A DNA stretch of 64,000 nt from Blastobasis lacticolella (Eukaryota; Arthropoda; Insecta; Lepidoptera; Blastobasidae): contig LR990039.1 in the NCBI GenBank assembly GCA_905147135.1, forward strand, positions 31,121,708 to 31,185,707, written 5' to 3'. Both the position numbers and the translations under genes were made by a program. The notes beneath the pieces were generated by a model. It made no database searches. It had not been told where the DNA came from and was given only the letters and a program-made list of their open reading frames with translations. Below are positions 10,444-20,768 of this stretch, piece by piece. How positions within the stretch are numbered: position 1 is the first letter of the stretch; each line of letters starts with the position of its first letter.

Positions 10444-13400
10444 ATGGCTGCTTGGAATGTGGGTGACGGCGCCATCACAGACGAAATTCTGGAAGCCCTC
10501 AACGACGAGGATGATTTTGAGGAGTCTGGGTCGGAGCCGCCACTCTATTCAGAGGACGAGGATGAGGTATGATAGCCTCACCTACCTACTTATATAGTTT
10601 TATGTGACAGAAATACAAAATTTTCTTTGTTCGAAAAGAAATTATTGAAATAATTTGTTTCCACAGGACTGAACAAAACTGGAATATTATTACGATAAGT
10701 AGAAAAATATTATAAAGGTGGAGGATTGACTATGGGGAGATTGTTGAATTTGGCCTTGATTGTTTTTTTTGTTGATTGATTTCTGGTTACCTGTGTGTTT
10801 AAGCTTTTTATGTGTGGTGGTGGTCACTGATAGACTTTTAGAGCAGCATCTTCATGCATATTTATGTCAATCGCCTAAATTGTTGTATGTGTTTTATTAC
10901 GATTTCATGTTGTTTTACATGTAGTAATTCTCATCGGTAATGCTCCGCTTGGGTTTCGTTTTAGAACGTTTTTTCGTAGAGATTGGGAGCTTCCGATGTC
11001 CTTTCCGATATTCGAAAGGATATTGGAAGATATAATCGTGCCCGTGCGCCCGTACGCCTCGCAGCCGTAAGTAAAAATAGTTATTGAATATTATTATAAA
11101 TTTCAGTAATTTGTTAGTGAATTTTTTTTATTTCTTACAGTGAACATAACATCGTCATATTTGACGATGCCGGACGCGAGCTGATTGCTACGGAGGACGA
11201 CGCCCAGCCCGATGATCCGTAAGTAATACACGATTTTTGCAATTTACTAATATTATAAAGAGGTAATATTTGTATGTTTGTGAGTTTTAGAGTTTGTATG
11301 TTGGGGGTAAACTCCGAAACTACTGAACCGGATTTAAAAATTCTTTTACTATAGGGAACAACATTATTCCTGAGTGAGTGACGTAGGCTAATTTTTATTT
11401 CAGGAAAATAATAAGATCTCAAGATAGTTGATAGTTTACAAAAATACGAACTGCGGGCGGCTGAAAACAGCGGGGGACTGCTAGTACATTTGAAATGTTT
11501 TCTTGCAGGGAAGAAGGGCAGTTCATGGACCCTGATGCCCATGAACTGTTCGTATCGGTGGCTGCACCTGCGCAGCCAATGAGGCGGGGGTCAGTGGGGC
11601 AGCGGAGGGGGCTCGGGGTCGGCGTCCTCGCCGAGGCGGTCGGGACGGACGGGCACGAGGTCGGGTGAGTGGGAGGGGTGGAATAGGTGCGCATGCTGGA
11701 ATAGCTGGTGCAGACGCCACCCGATGGCAGCGAGGTGACCGATTGCGTGAGGTATGCCTATCTGACGATGACGTGCCAGAAGAATTGAGGCGATTGGTAA
11801 TGAATGTCATGGATGGAAGGCGTGCTAGGGAAAGGAATGCCACTAGGAGACAGAATGCATGACGGGTGGCTATGGAAGAGGATGGAAATGATGCAGAGTT
11901 CCTTGTTGCCGTTGAAGGCGAGGACCAATTTGCAGGGGAGTTTAACTGGCGCCCCATGGAGTTCTTCGAAGGGCAAAGGGAGGCTTTTGTGCCCGATCAA
12001 ACTGGTCCTCTCCTCAACCTAACCAATCCCTATGATGCCTTTCGTTCCTTCTGGGACGATGGTATCCTGTCTCATGTGGTGGAGGAAACTAATCGATATG
12101 CCCACCAAATTGGTGAGCGGTCGGCTAGTTTCCTTCAGCAATGGTACGATACCAACGTCTCAGAAATTCTAATCCTGTTCTCCTTTTATATGATGTTAGG
12201 TATCGTTAAGATGCCTAGCATCAATTCCTGTTTCACACTTAATCCTCTTCTCAAAACAGAGGTATTCCGGACGATGTTCACACAAAAGCGTTTCTGGAAT
12301 TTGCACAGAGCGCTTCATTTCGTAGACAACACCACGCGCACTCCGCAATCTGATGGACTATTTTGTTTCGGCCCCATACTTGGCCACCTAAACGCAAAAT
12401 TTAAGGAAAACTATGTACCACAGCAAAACGTTAGCATCGACGAATCTCTGACCTTATGGAAAGGGGTTCTGTCGTTCAAACAATACATAAAATCGAAGGC
12501 GGCCAAGTTCGGTATTAAAACATTTGAACTCTGCGAATCGGCAACAGGGTGGGTATCTATGGTCATTTTTTGTCTTCACGGGGAAAAACAGTGAAGGTGA
12601 CTCCACTATGCCTGTGAGTACTCAAACAGTCTTAAGACTGATATCCCCGCTTCTAAATAAAGGCTATACGTTATTCATGGACAATTGGTTCAATTCTCCT
12701 GCACTCGCGCGATATTTAAAAGCTAATAGAACGGATTGCGTTGGGACGCTGAGATCATCGCGACAAGGGGTGCCGACATTAGTTTCTTTGGCTAAATTGC
12801 GGGAAGGTAAATATTTGGCGCGTAATTCGGGGGATGTAACTGTGTTGGCATTTCAGGACAAAAAGAAAATAGTTGGCATATCAACATACCATGGCTCTGA
12901 ACTCGGGCAGACTGTGACGAAACCTCGTAAGCCGTCTGTATGGAAGCCTCAACTGGTCCTTGATTATAACATCGGTATGGGAGGGGTAGACCGAAAGGAC
13001 CAAATGCTCGAACCCTATGAACTGGAGAGGAAGCGCTGTGCAAAATGGTATATGAAGTTGTTCAAGCGTCTCTTGAACGCTTCTATCCTAAATGTACGAA
13101 TAGTGCATGATGCTTCGCGGCGGCGACTTGACTACCCTGATGACCGACAGATGGACCACGTAGTATTTCGCCTCAACCTTATCCAACATATTCTGGAAAA
13201 GCATCTTGCCTTAGTCCCTGCTTCAAACCGGAATATCATTATAAGACCGTCAAACGTCTTTAGCTTGTCTCGGCTAACTGGCCGGAATCATTGGGTTGCT
13301 CACATACCTCAATCAGCTGCAGGAGGACCTTCCCGGAATAAACGCTTGACATGTATGTGGTGCTCTAAACGGTACCGTACCAGAAGTATTACTTCCTGGC

Positions 13401-13474
13401 GATGTGAGACATGTGATGTAGCCCTTTGTGTACCGGACTGTTTTAAGATTCGGCTATTACTGAATGAACATTAA
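10444..13474 (+). pseudogene. piggyBac transposase gene, copy 2 (catalytic residues present, frameshifted)
   Basis: Exons 10,444-10,566, 10,980-11,066 and 11,141-11,218, then from 11,509. Exon 2's upstream region is replaced (CGTTTTTTCGTAG), making the exon 87 instead of 89 nt and shifting the frame. The core reads in two frames, 11,866-12,594 and ~12,570-13,474. The first holds DDE residue 1 (NVSIDESLTLWKG). The second holds residue 2 (LFMDNWFNSPAL) and residue 3 (YNIGMGGVDRKDQM), then a C-terminal cysteine-rich domain (CMWCSKRYR...CETCDVALCVPDC) that in the family binds terminal repeats. The change of frame falls at a run of six T at 12,567-12,573, one T too many, and copy 3 has it too. A TGA lies just before the core frame. 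The LINE at ~13,495 follows its stop by 20 bp. Confidence 0.88.
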
Positions 13475-13710
13475 AACGTATGACATGTTTATTTATTTAT
13501 TTATTTATTTATTTCCAAACAGTTTTACAGCAATAAAATTTAGTTATAATTGTAGAATTCAAAGTTGCAATGCCAATAACAAAACTGCGGTTTAAAATTT
13601 TGAATATCAAACCATCTAGCAGTATGATAACCTAATGACAAAATACAAAAGAAAAAGCTTTCATATACATAGGTAGATACATGCGCCCAAATATTTGTCT
13701 TTCTCCCACT

Positions 13711-13790
13711 GACTCTGTGTGTGTGTTCGTGCATATGTGTGTGTGAGTGTGTGTATGTGTGTGTGAGTGTGCGTTTGTTTGTGTGTAAGA
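13711..13790. repeat. (GT)n-rich microsatellite in the LINE 3' UTR
   Basis: Interrupted GTGTGT runs (CA-rich on the LINE sense strand) between the ORF stop and the tail. Confidence 0.8.
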
Positions 13791-13794
13791 TCCT

Positions 13795-16704
13795 TCACTG
13801 CGACTGGAAAAACTGAAGAACACCATTCGAAAATTGCACACGACTGAGATGGAAAATATCGAGAGTACCGGAGACGTGCTTCTCATATAGATCTATGGCC
13901 CTATTGATAGGAGAACCTAAGGCATAACTGCTGCGCGCACGACGGTGGTCGAGTAGCCGCGGCCAGCGGCCGCCGCGGCGCGCGCGCGGCGAACCCGCGC
14001 ACAGCAAAACCCGTGACAATAGTTGTGGACTATCAACTCCGCTATGAATGATGTCATATAGGAGTCTCAAGTCCGCCACCAGGCGCCTGTCATTCAAAGA
14101 ACAGATTTTGTGCGAACTTAGACCAGCTGTATAATCCGTGGTTATCGTGTGCGATATGATGTTAAGTTTGTTAACGAACGATTTCTGTATGGACTCTAGT
14201 CTAACACGGTGGATAGCGTAGATCGGTGACCATACAGGGGATGCATACTCCAGTACACTCCTGACGTATGCAAAATAAAGTATTTTAAAAGCAGGCGCTG
14301 AGTTCAGAGACTTAACTGCCCTGAAAATGAAGCCCAACATTCTTATCGCTTTCGCGACAATCGATTCATAGTGGGCACAGAATGTTAACTTTGAATCCAG
14401 AATTATGCCGAGATCTTTAACCTGCTCAGTGCGTTCAATTTTGATATTGTTGAGCCTATATGAAGTGGGTATAACGTTTCTTTTTCTCGTAAAGGTGATT
14501 GTCAAGCATTTTTTTACGTTTAGATCCAGACTGTTCTGCTCACAATATGCCGTCACCCTGTCCAGATCTTCCTGCAATCTGCAGCAGTCTGTCGTACATT
14601 TTATCGGCATATAGATCTTAGTGTCGTCAGCATACATGAGGAAATACGCATATCGAAAACAAGACACATAATCAAATAAACAAATATTAAAAAGAAGAGG
14701 ACCCAGATGGGAGCCCTGAGGTACCCCGGAAGGGATGGGCGCAAAACGTGAGTGATAACACCCTACTCGAACAGCCTGGCTCCTGTTCCGAAGGTATGAC
14801 TCGAACCAACGAAGAAGATCACCGTGTACACCGACCTGCTCCAGTTTATATAAAATAGTGCTATGGTTCAATCGGTCAAAACATTTAGAGTAGTCGGTGT
14901 ACACGACGTCCACCTGATGGCCCTCATCCATAAAGCTGGCAATAGAGTCCACGAATCCCGTCAGGTTAGTTACAGTAGAACGCTTGCGCATAAAGCCGTG
15001 TTGAGTGGGTGGAATACTACGCTCGACTATCGGATAGACTTGGTCATATACTATCTTCTCAAAAGTTTTACTAAAGATATTTAGTATAGAAACTGGGCGG
15101 TATTGTTCGGCAAGCACCTTCGATCCACTTTTATGTATCGGTACTATAAAAGCCTGTTTCCACGCAGTTGGAAAAAAGCCCTCCGCAAGCGATCTTTGAA
15201 ACAAAATAGCCAAAGGTGACGCCAAACAACGAGCGCAGTTGCGGATGAAAATAGGCGGAAAACCGTCACTACCCGCACCCTTATTAATATTTAATTTGAG
15301 AAGATATTTTTCAACCATGTCAATCGTAACCGTCAGAGAGCTCACATAACCCAGCGGATTAACGTGTGTGTTTACGGATGGAGGAGTGAAATTTGTGGGA
15401 GTGATTGTGTAAACGGATAGAAAATATTCCAGAAAAACGTCACATATCTCTGGACCGTCAGCACCAGTGCGATTGCCATAATTAATTACAGCCGGAAGGC
15501 CACGATTACGCCGCAGGCTCTTCGTATAATTCCAGAACGTTTTCGGATTTTTGGCAATAGACTTGCTGCATTGTAGTGTATACCTACTCCAGCACTGACG
15601 CTGTAACTTTTTGTGTCGTGATCGTAATAAAGAGAATGTTTCGCGGTCGCAACTATTTCCAGTTCTCTTCCAGAGTGAGTGGTATTTGTGCTTTTCTTTA
15701 ATGACCTGGATTAACGCTCTAGAGTACCAAACTGGATATCCATCCGGGGTGCTATAGAAGTGGGGGACATGCTTATCAATAACAGTTTTCAATGAGGTGT
15801 TTAGAAAAAGCACGGCTTCATCCAGCGGCACGTTATTAAGAGTGCGTTGCCAATCGATGGCGCCTAAATCACTTTGAATGTTATCGTAATTAGCCTTTTT
15901 ATAATTAAAAATTTGTTTAGGGGGTACCTTAAAATGTTTAAGACCAATATTGACAAGACTCAATTCAAGCGCCGGATGGTGAGGCCAGTCTTCGCGAATA
16001 ATAGGATTCGTAACGCGCCTAACCTCCACTTCCGTGTTGGAAAAGGCAATGTCTAAAATCCGTCCATTGCCATTAATCACCCCACAATACTGACATAGGC
16101 CACTAGAGTGAATGTACTCAAAAAACATCTCCTGACATTCGCCCGACACTCCACCAGGATCATAAAAACCACCTGACCGTGGACTCCAAACAATATTAGA
16201 CAAATTAAAGTCACCCACCAATAAGTAATGTGCTTTCGTTGTACACTCGGCGTGTAAATAAATAACAAGTCGGCGCAGCTGATCATCATGGAAAGAACCA
16301 GCACCAGGTAAGTAGGCACATATAATGTGTAAGTCCAAATCGGAATTTAAAGCGCGCGCGCCTATAATAACGTGTACTAACTCCAGCCCCATTGTATCGG
16401 ACGGCGGCAGCGCCCGCGTCGCAGCGCGGCGCGCGGCGAGCGACCTGCGAGTGAGTAGCATCACTCCACCGCCGAGCGGCCGCGCCGCGCCACGCACGCC
16501 GCCACCGCGCGCATTGCACGGCCGGTCCCGGCGATGCACGTCGTAGCGCGTATCACTTACCTCGGCATCGAAGACCCCATCCACCAGCCATGTCTCGCAT
16601 ATGGCTACAACATCGTAATCGTTATTTAGTAATCCCTGCCTAAATAGGACAGTTTTACCCCTAATACTGCGCGTATTCTGTAAGTAAACAGTTAACGGTG
16701 TCAT
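13795..16704 (-). CDS. LINE endonuclease-reverse transcriptase, intact 969-residue ORF
   Basis: Encodes the protein that nicks target DNA and primes reverse transcription of the LINE RNA. The N-terminal ~245 residues form an APE-type endonuclease: ICETWL (Glu37), LLVGDFNLSN (162-170, Asp165/Asn167) and a His-containing PHHPAL at 241-246 where an SDH motif is usual. An Arg/Ala/Gly-rich insert (residues 62-100, GC-rich DNA) interrupts it. The reverse transcriptase covers about 515-740: VYTDYSKCFDRL (601-612), GVPQGSHLGPLLF (660-672) and the catalytic YADD at 691-694. A thumb-like and C-terminal region follows (LEYASPVWSP, 818-827). No stop or frameshift. Clade (Jockey, CR1, Daphne, Kiri) cannot be settled by eye. 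No RNase H domain seen. Confidence 0.92.
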   Translation of the reverse strand: MTPLTVYLQNTRSIRGKTVLFRQGLLNNDYDVVAICETWLVDGVFDAEVSDTRYDVHRRDRPCNARGGGVRGAARPLGGGVMLLTRRSLAARRAATRALPPSDTMGLELVHVIIGARALNSDLDLHIICAYLPGAGSFHDDQLRRLVIYLHAECTTKAHYLLVGDFNLSNIVWSPRSGGFYDPGGVSGECQEMFFEYIHSSGLCQYCGVINGNGRILDIAFSNTEVEVRRVTNPIIREDWPHHPALELSLVNIGLKHFKVPPKQIFNYKKANYDNIQSDLGAIDWQRTLNNVPLDEAVLFLNTSLKTVIDKHVPHFYSTPDGYPVWYSRALIQVIKEKHKYHSLWKRTGNSCDRETFSLLRSRHKKLQRQCWSRYTLQCSKSIAKNPKTFWNYTKSLRRNRGLPAVINYGNRTGADGPEICDVFLEYFLSVYTITPTNFTPPSVNTHVNPLGYVSSLTVTIDMVEKYLLKLNINKGAGSDGFPPIFIRNCARCLASPLAILFQRSLAEGFFPTAWKQAFIVPIHKSGSKVLAEQYRPVSILNIFSKTFEKIVYDQVYPIVERSIPPTQHGFMRKRSTVTNLTGFVDSIASFMDEGHQVDVVYTDYSKCFDRLNHSTILYKLEQVGVHGDLLRWFESYLRNRSQAVRVGCYHSRFAPIPSGVPQGSHLGPLLFNICLFDYVSCFRYAYFLMYADDTKIYMPIKCTTDCCRLQEDLDRVTAYCEQNSLDLNVKKCLTITFTRKRNVIPTSYRLNNIKIERTEQVKDLGIILDSKLTFCAHYESIVAKAIRMLGFIFRAVKSLNSAPAFKILYFAYVRSVLEYASPVWSPIYAIHRVRLESIQKSFVNKLNIISHTITTDYTAGLSSHKICSLNDRRLVADLRLLYDIIHSGVDSPQLLSRVLLCAGSPRARRGGRWPRLLDHRRARSSYALGSPINRAIDLYEKHVSGTLDIFHLSRVQFSNGVLQFFQSQ

Positions 16705-17065
16705 TTGTAAAAGTAATTTAAATATAGGATAGAAAATAGTTTATACAGATAAATTATGATTATGCTAATAGAATGTCGGTGAAGGTATCTATGCAGTAGG
16801 TGTGTATTTAACCAGTGGTGAGTTTTTATGTAAGAGATGTGTAGTGTATAGTGTGCAGACAAATAATAGGAACGTGCTTCAAAAATGTTTATTGAATTAT
16901 AAATGTTTATTTTGCTCCAATTTTCTGTAACATTTACCATACCTATCTAACCAAAATCCATACGTCATCGTGTCCCTGTCAAGTGCGGATGTGTTTTGAC
17001 TTTATAAATTTATATTTAATATAAATATTTAAAAGTTTGTGCTATAGTCACAGAGTAATGTTAGT

Positions 17066-17543
17066 ATGGATGAAATACGTTCTGATAATGATGGTAATAA
17101 TAGCTTAAGTGAAAATGTGCTTAGTGACGGAGATGTGCTTTTAAATTGTGGACAAGCCTTTCCAAGCAACCGGTCTGTTAGTAGCACAAATATGCGTAAA
17201 AGAAAGTTTGGACAGATCGCAAAACGAGGATGATGAATTTTCTAGTGATGGGTATGAGACTGTAGTTAATCAAAAGAAAAGTAAGAAGCTGAAAAAGCGT
17301 GCGAATATTGATACAAGGCCATTTGACAACTCATCTGACAAAGAGTCGCCATTACTTTCAAAGGTGTCAAGAAATGTCATGGTGGAGCCATCGAAAAATA
17401 TGCTGACAAGCGATATTGACAATTCCGCATAAGAGATTTATTACGAGGTTAGTGTGTTCTCTACGAAAGAGTTGCCGAAACCTATGGCATTCGCTCGACT
17501 TTTAAAATCAAGTATCAACAGATCCTTATTACAAAAAATATAA
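17066..17543 (+). pseudogene. LINE ORF1-like N-terminal fragment, copy 3
   Basis: Same structure as copy 1. Here the second frame (17,148-17,432) ends at TAA 17,430-17,432, and the same frame then continues (YYEVSVFSTKELPKPMAF) to TAA 17,541-17,543, directly before the PA-like ATG at 17,544. The fragment and the PA start therefore share one frame, separated only by that stop. Confidence 0.5.
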
Positions 17544-19808
17544 ATGGACAAATTCAACAAGATAATACACGAAGGTGGTCTATATGACTTTAGAGTAATA
17601 AAGGAAATGGGTGAAAGGCACCGAAAATGGCATAAGATGAGTTGGAGAGAGAGAGAGTTACTCCTATTACATATACACTTGTGCATACTCATGTGCAACA
17701 AAGAGCTGATGGCTAAGAAGAGAAAAAGAGAGGAGAGCAAGAAGATCGAATATGACAGACCCGGACCAAGTAAAGTCAGCCGGTCAGAGACCCAAACTGC
17801 TGAAGGGCCTTTTACAAAAGAAGAGGGGCAAGACGACAACCAATCAACATCAGGGGCAACCAGTTCCTACGAATCAGACTGGTCAAGAGAGGAGGATTTG
17901 CTCATAGAACTTACTGCCATGGAATCAAATAAAGATTATAGGTTCAGTATGTTAAACTATATGCCCTTGGTTGAGATAACGACAAATCATGTGTCCCAAG
18001 AATGGAAGATAGAGTCCCCGACCAAGATTTGGGATATAGTGGATAAGAAAAATAAAAAATTCATAATGATAAGATATGCAGGAAACAAGAATAGAGCATT
18101 AGAGAGATATTACCAAGCGAGAGCGGAAGTTCCTGACAACTGTGGCTTATATCTAATAAGGTGGGAAGACACAAAAGGGGAATGGGTGGATCTACCCAAC
18201 ATGCATGCCAAAGGAGAAGAAAAGGTAAGGAGATTTCTGTTGAAAAGGAAGATAGTGTTGGAATCTATGGGGATCAACACAGAGTTCTTTAAATTAGAAG
18301 AAGGAAGAATACAAGGTCTCTTTCCAAGCCCATGGATAGATTCATGTGTTGATAAATGGATGGAGGATCTTCTGAAGGACCAATTTGAACAGTGGTCAAT
18401 GGAGGAATTGTATGTGAAAGAGCAGGCACCTAAAACCATAACTGCTAAAGCCCTTTTAGAAAATTTAGACAAGCTCAAAGAAAGTAAAGACAGATGTGAA
18501 AGGTTATTTTATAAGGGAAAAATAATCCCAGAACATTTCGTACAAAACATACATATTGAAGAAAGAGAAGATTCTTCATGCATCGACAGAGTAGTAAGTT
18601 GTTTGAAGGAACAACTAGAGAGTCTTTAGGACATAAGAGAAGAGAACATGCATGACAGGAGCAATTTGCACTCAGATATATTGCCCAATTTGTTAAAAGC
18701 CTGGGATAGCTCAAGTAAATCTACCTTTAATTTTATAAATAATATGAATTGCCCAGGACATAAGAGGATCGAATCTGCCCTGGGAATAGGAGAGAAAAAG
18801 AGGACATATAAGGACTATACAAAAGATATGAAACAACCAGAGAGTGTAGGAATAAGGAAATGCAGATACCCAGAGTGGTATGAAGAAGTTGTATGTGGAC
18901 TTGAGGAAAAACATGACATGTATCTGACCCACATTGAGTGATTGAGTGATTTGATAAACACACCTCCCACAGACAATCACCCAATTGCTATAATTGTAGA
19001 GAATTCAGTATCAGATATGACAAAAATGATACTACAGTCTAAGGCAGCGCTGATGATATCTAAAATGATAAACTTGTATTCAAGGTTGGGTGGGGCTTAT
19101 GGCCATAGGGTCACTGAGACAAACAAAGACAAGAGAAATATAGCTATCTTCCCAATAATATCTCATGTCTCTAAATGATGGTGAAAACTCAAAGAGCAGT
19201 GAACGCCTCAGGTTGTGTTCTGGATTTGTGGTCCGTGCACCATCACACGCTAGGAAACCTACGGATAGGGTTGGGCTCATCACTGTAGAAATTATGAAGA
19301 GAACGGATGTCTCTGAAGCGTTTTGCTCTGAGTTAAAAGGAACTCTTGTTTATGTATGTAAGAACATTTTGATAGTTGTCAGACAGAACTCAGTGATGAA
19401 AGAAGACAGTGCTTATAACACTTTTGTGTCCAACATAGAGTTGTACCGATAAACATGCTGGGGAGCATGACATTAGAAAATCCTGATGTGTCTCAATCTG
19501 AAAACATGATTGGATATATAGCAGATATTACTAGTAGGGGCCAAGATTGGTTTTTGAGCAGATATGTCGAAGGCCTTTGCTTTGCACTACTTGGCAACTC
19601 CAGGGATGAGGGATATTTTGCTCACATTCGAAAGCTATTCATGGTCATCTTCACATGGAGAATAGGCAAGTCTTCCACAAGTTTCGATATCCCAAAGTTT
19701 TGTGAGAAAACCAATGAGTGCCTTCTGGACAATCCAGTTTCGATGCATTTCCATCTCACACTCTTGGATTTATTAGAATTGTACTGTGAGAAGCAAAGAA
19801 AAGCATAG
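17544..19808 (+). pseudogene. Endogenous orthomyxovirus PA-like polymerase subunit, copy 3 (least rearranged)
   Basis: Frame 17,544-18,629 (361 residues) ends in TAG; the same frame continues at 18,648-18,941 to a TGA (GAGTGATTGAGTGAT region), and again to 19,178. Then a +1 shift (19,165-19,452) and a -1 shift (19,455-19,808) follow. Total span ~2.27 kb, the expected size for PA. Key motifs: HLCILMC near residue 45, KFIMIRYAGNKNRALERYY near 172-190, GFVVRAPSHARKPTD, and GYFAHIRKLF with EKTNECLLDNPV near the C-terminus. By-eye comparison places Thr160 and Met175 where active influenza-type endonucleases have acidic metal ligands. All breaks are described, none inferred to be functional. Confidence 0.8.
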
Positions 19809-20768
19809 GTTTTGCACTTGTCATTCTTGAAGTTTTATTTTGTTGAGAAAAATAACAGTTAAAAGAAGCGTATGTTAAAAACATTTTGCGTATCGTAAGA
19901 TAGTCTCCTTATAAAGTTTCCATCCGTTTTGGCTCTAATTCAGACTCGACCAATTTTGGTAAAATTGGTAAAATCTAATTTATCCGGGATCTAAGCCTGT
20001 ATCCGAACACAAATTATCAATCTAGGATAATTTATGAACGTTTTGACATATAATAAGTCTGTGTAAAATGTGTGGCGATTAAGTTTGTCCAGTTTCAAAT
20101 CCATGAAAATTTTCCCCAGTTTTTCACGCAAATCGGCCGACACGTGCCGTCGATATAACGAATTGAAAAATATTAAAAGTGTTTTTTGAAGTGATAAGGT
20201 GAGTAATTTCTGTTATTTATTATATTGTTTACACATAACAACAACTACATTTAAAAATTGTAAGGATAAAACTCGTTTTGGACCGTTCAGATTTAGGAAA
20301 TATTTACGCTCTAAACATGCTGCATGATTATAAAGTAATATTGTGTGTATATTTTAGTTCAATAATAATATTGGTTTTGTATGAAATAATGTAACATTTG
20401 CTCATTTATCTCATAGTAACGTAACCAAGGCGATCCATATTCAGCCGCCATTACATTTTCCGCGGTATTTTCGTTTATCTGTGGCAAAAACGTATCCCAG
20501 AATAGGCGAATTTCATGTAACACATGTCGATAATATTATCGATAAAATAAAAACCATTTTTTTTATGTCGATGATTTGAGATTTCGTTAGATAACTTGAA
20601 ATGAGTTTTTCTTAGAATTTATAAGAATTGTAATATTCTTGAGTTTATTCTGGAAAAAATTATTGACCTTGAATAACGAGTTTTCGAAGATAATAGCAAT
20701 ATTTAGGTATTATCATCTTACACACTATTAGGTACACAAGCTTATAAAATTTCTATTATTTTTGCCAG
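19809..20768 (+). other. PA-piggyBac spacer, copy 3
   Basis: Homologue of 2,807-3,772 with the intact donor AAG|GTGAGT near 20,198 and acceptor TTGCCAG at 20,768. The palindrome TCGATAATATTATCGA is near 20,527. A small private deletion is present near 20,615. No coding sequence seen. Confidence 0.7.

Larger units (their letters stand above)
13495..16902 (-). mobile_element. Non-LTR retrotransposon (Jockey/CR1-like) inserted in array copy 2
   Basis: It interrupts GACATGTTTATTTTGCTCC, present intact in the other copies. ATGTTTATTT is found on both sides (13,485-13,494 and 16,903-16,912), a target duplication of 8-10 bp. The 3' end faces left and ends in a (TAAA)n-type tail, seen on the + strand as repeated ATTT from 13,491. 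The 5' end near 16,902 lies ~200 bp before the EN-RT ORF, and no ORF1 is present, so the copy is 5'-truncated or the family has a single ORF. Because the ORF is intact and only one array copy has it, the insertion looks young. Confidence 0.92.

Noticed and set aside
13700..13790. CRISPR-like or telomeric repeat
   Set aside because: It is a plain GT microsatellite in a LINE 3' UTR; no spacers and no TTAGG telomere repeats.
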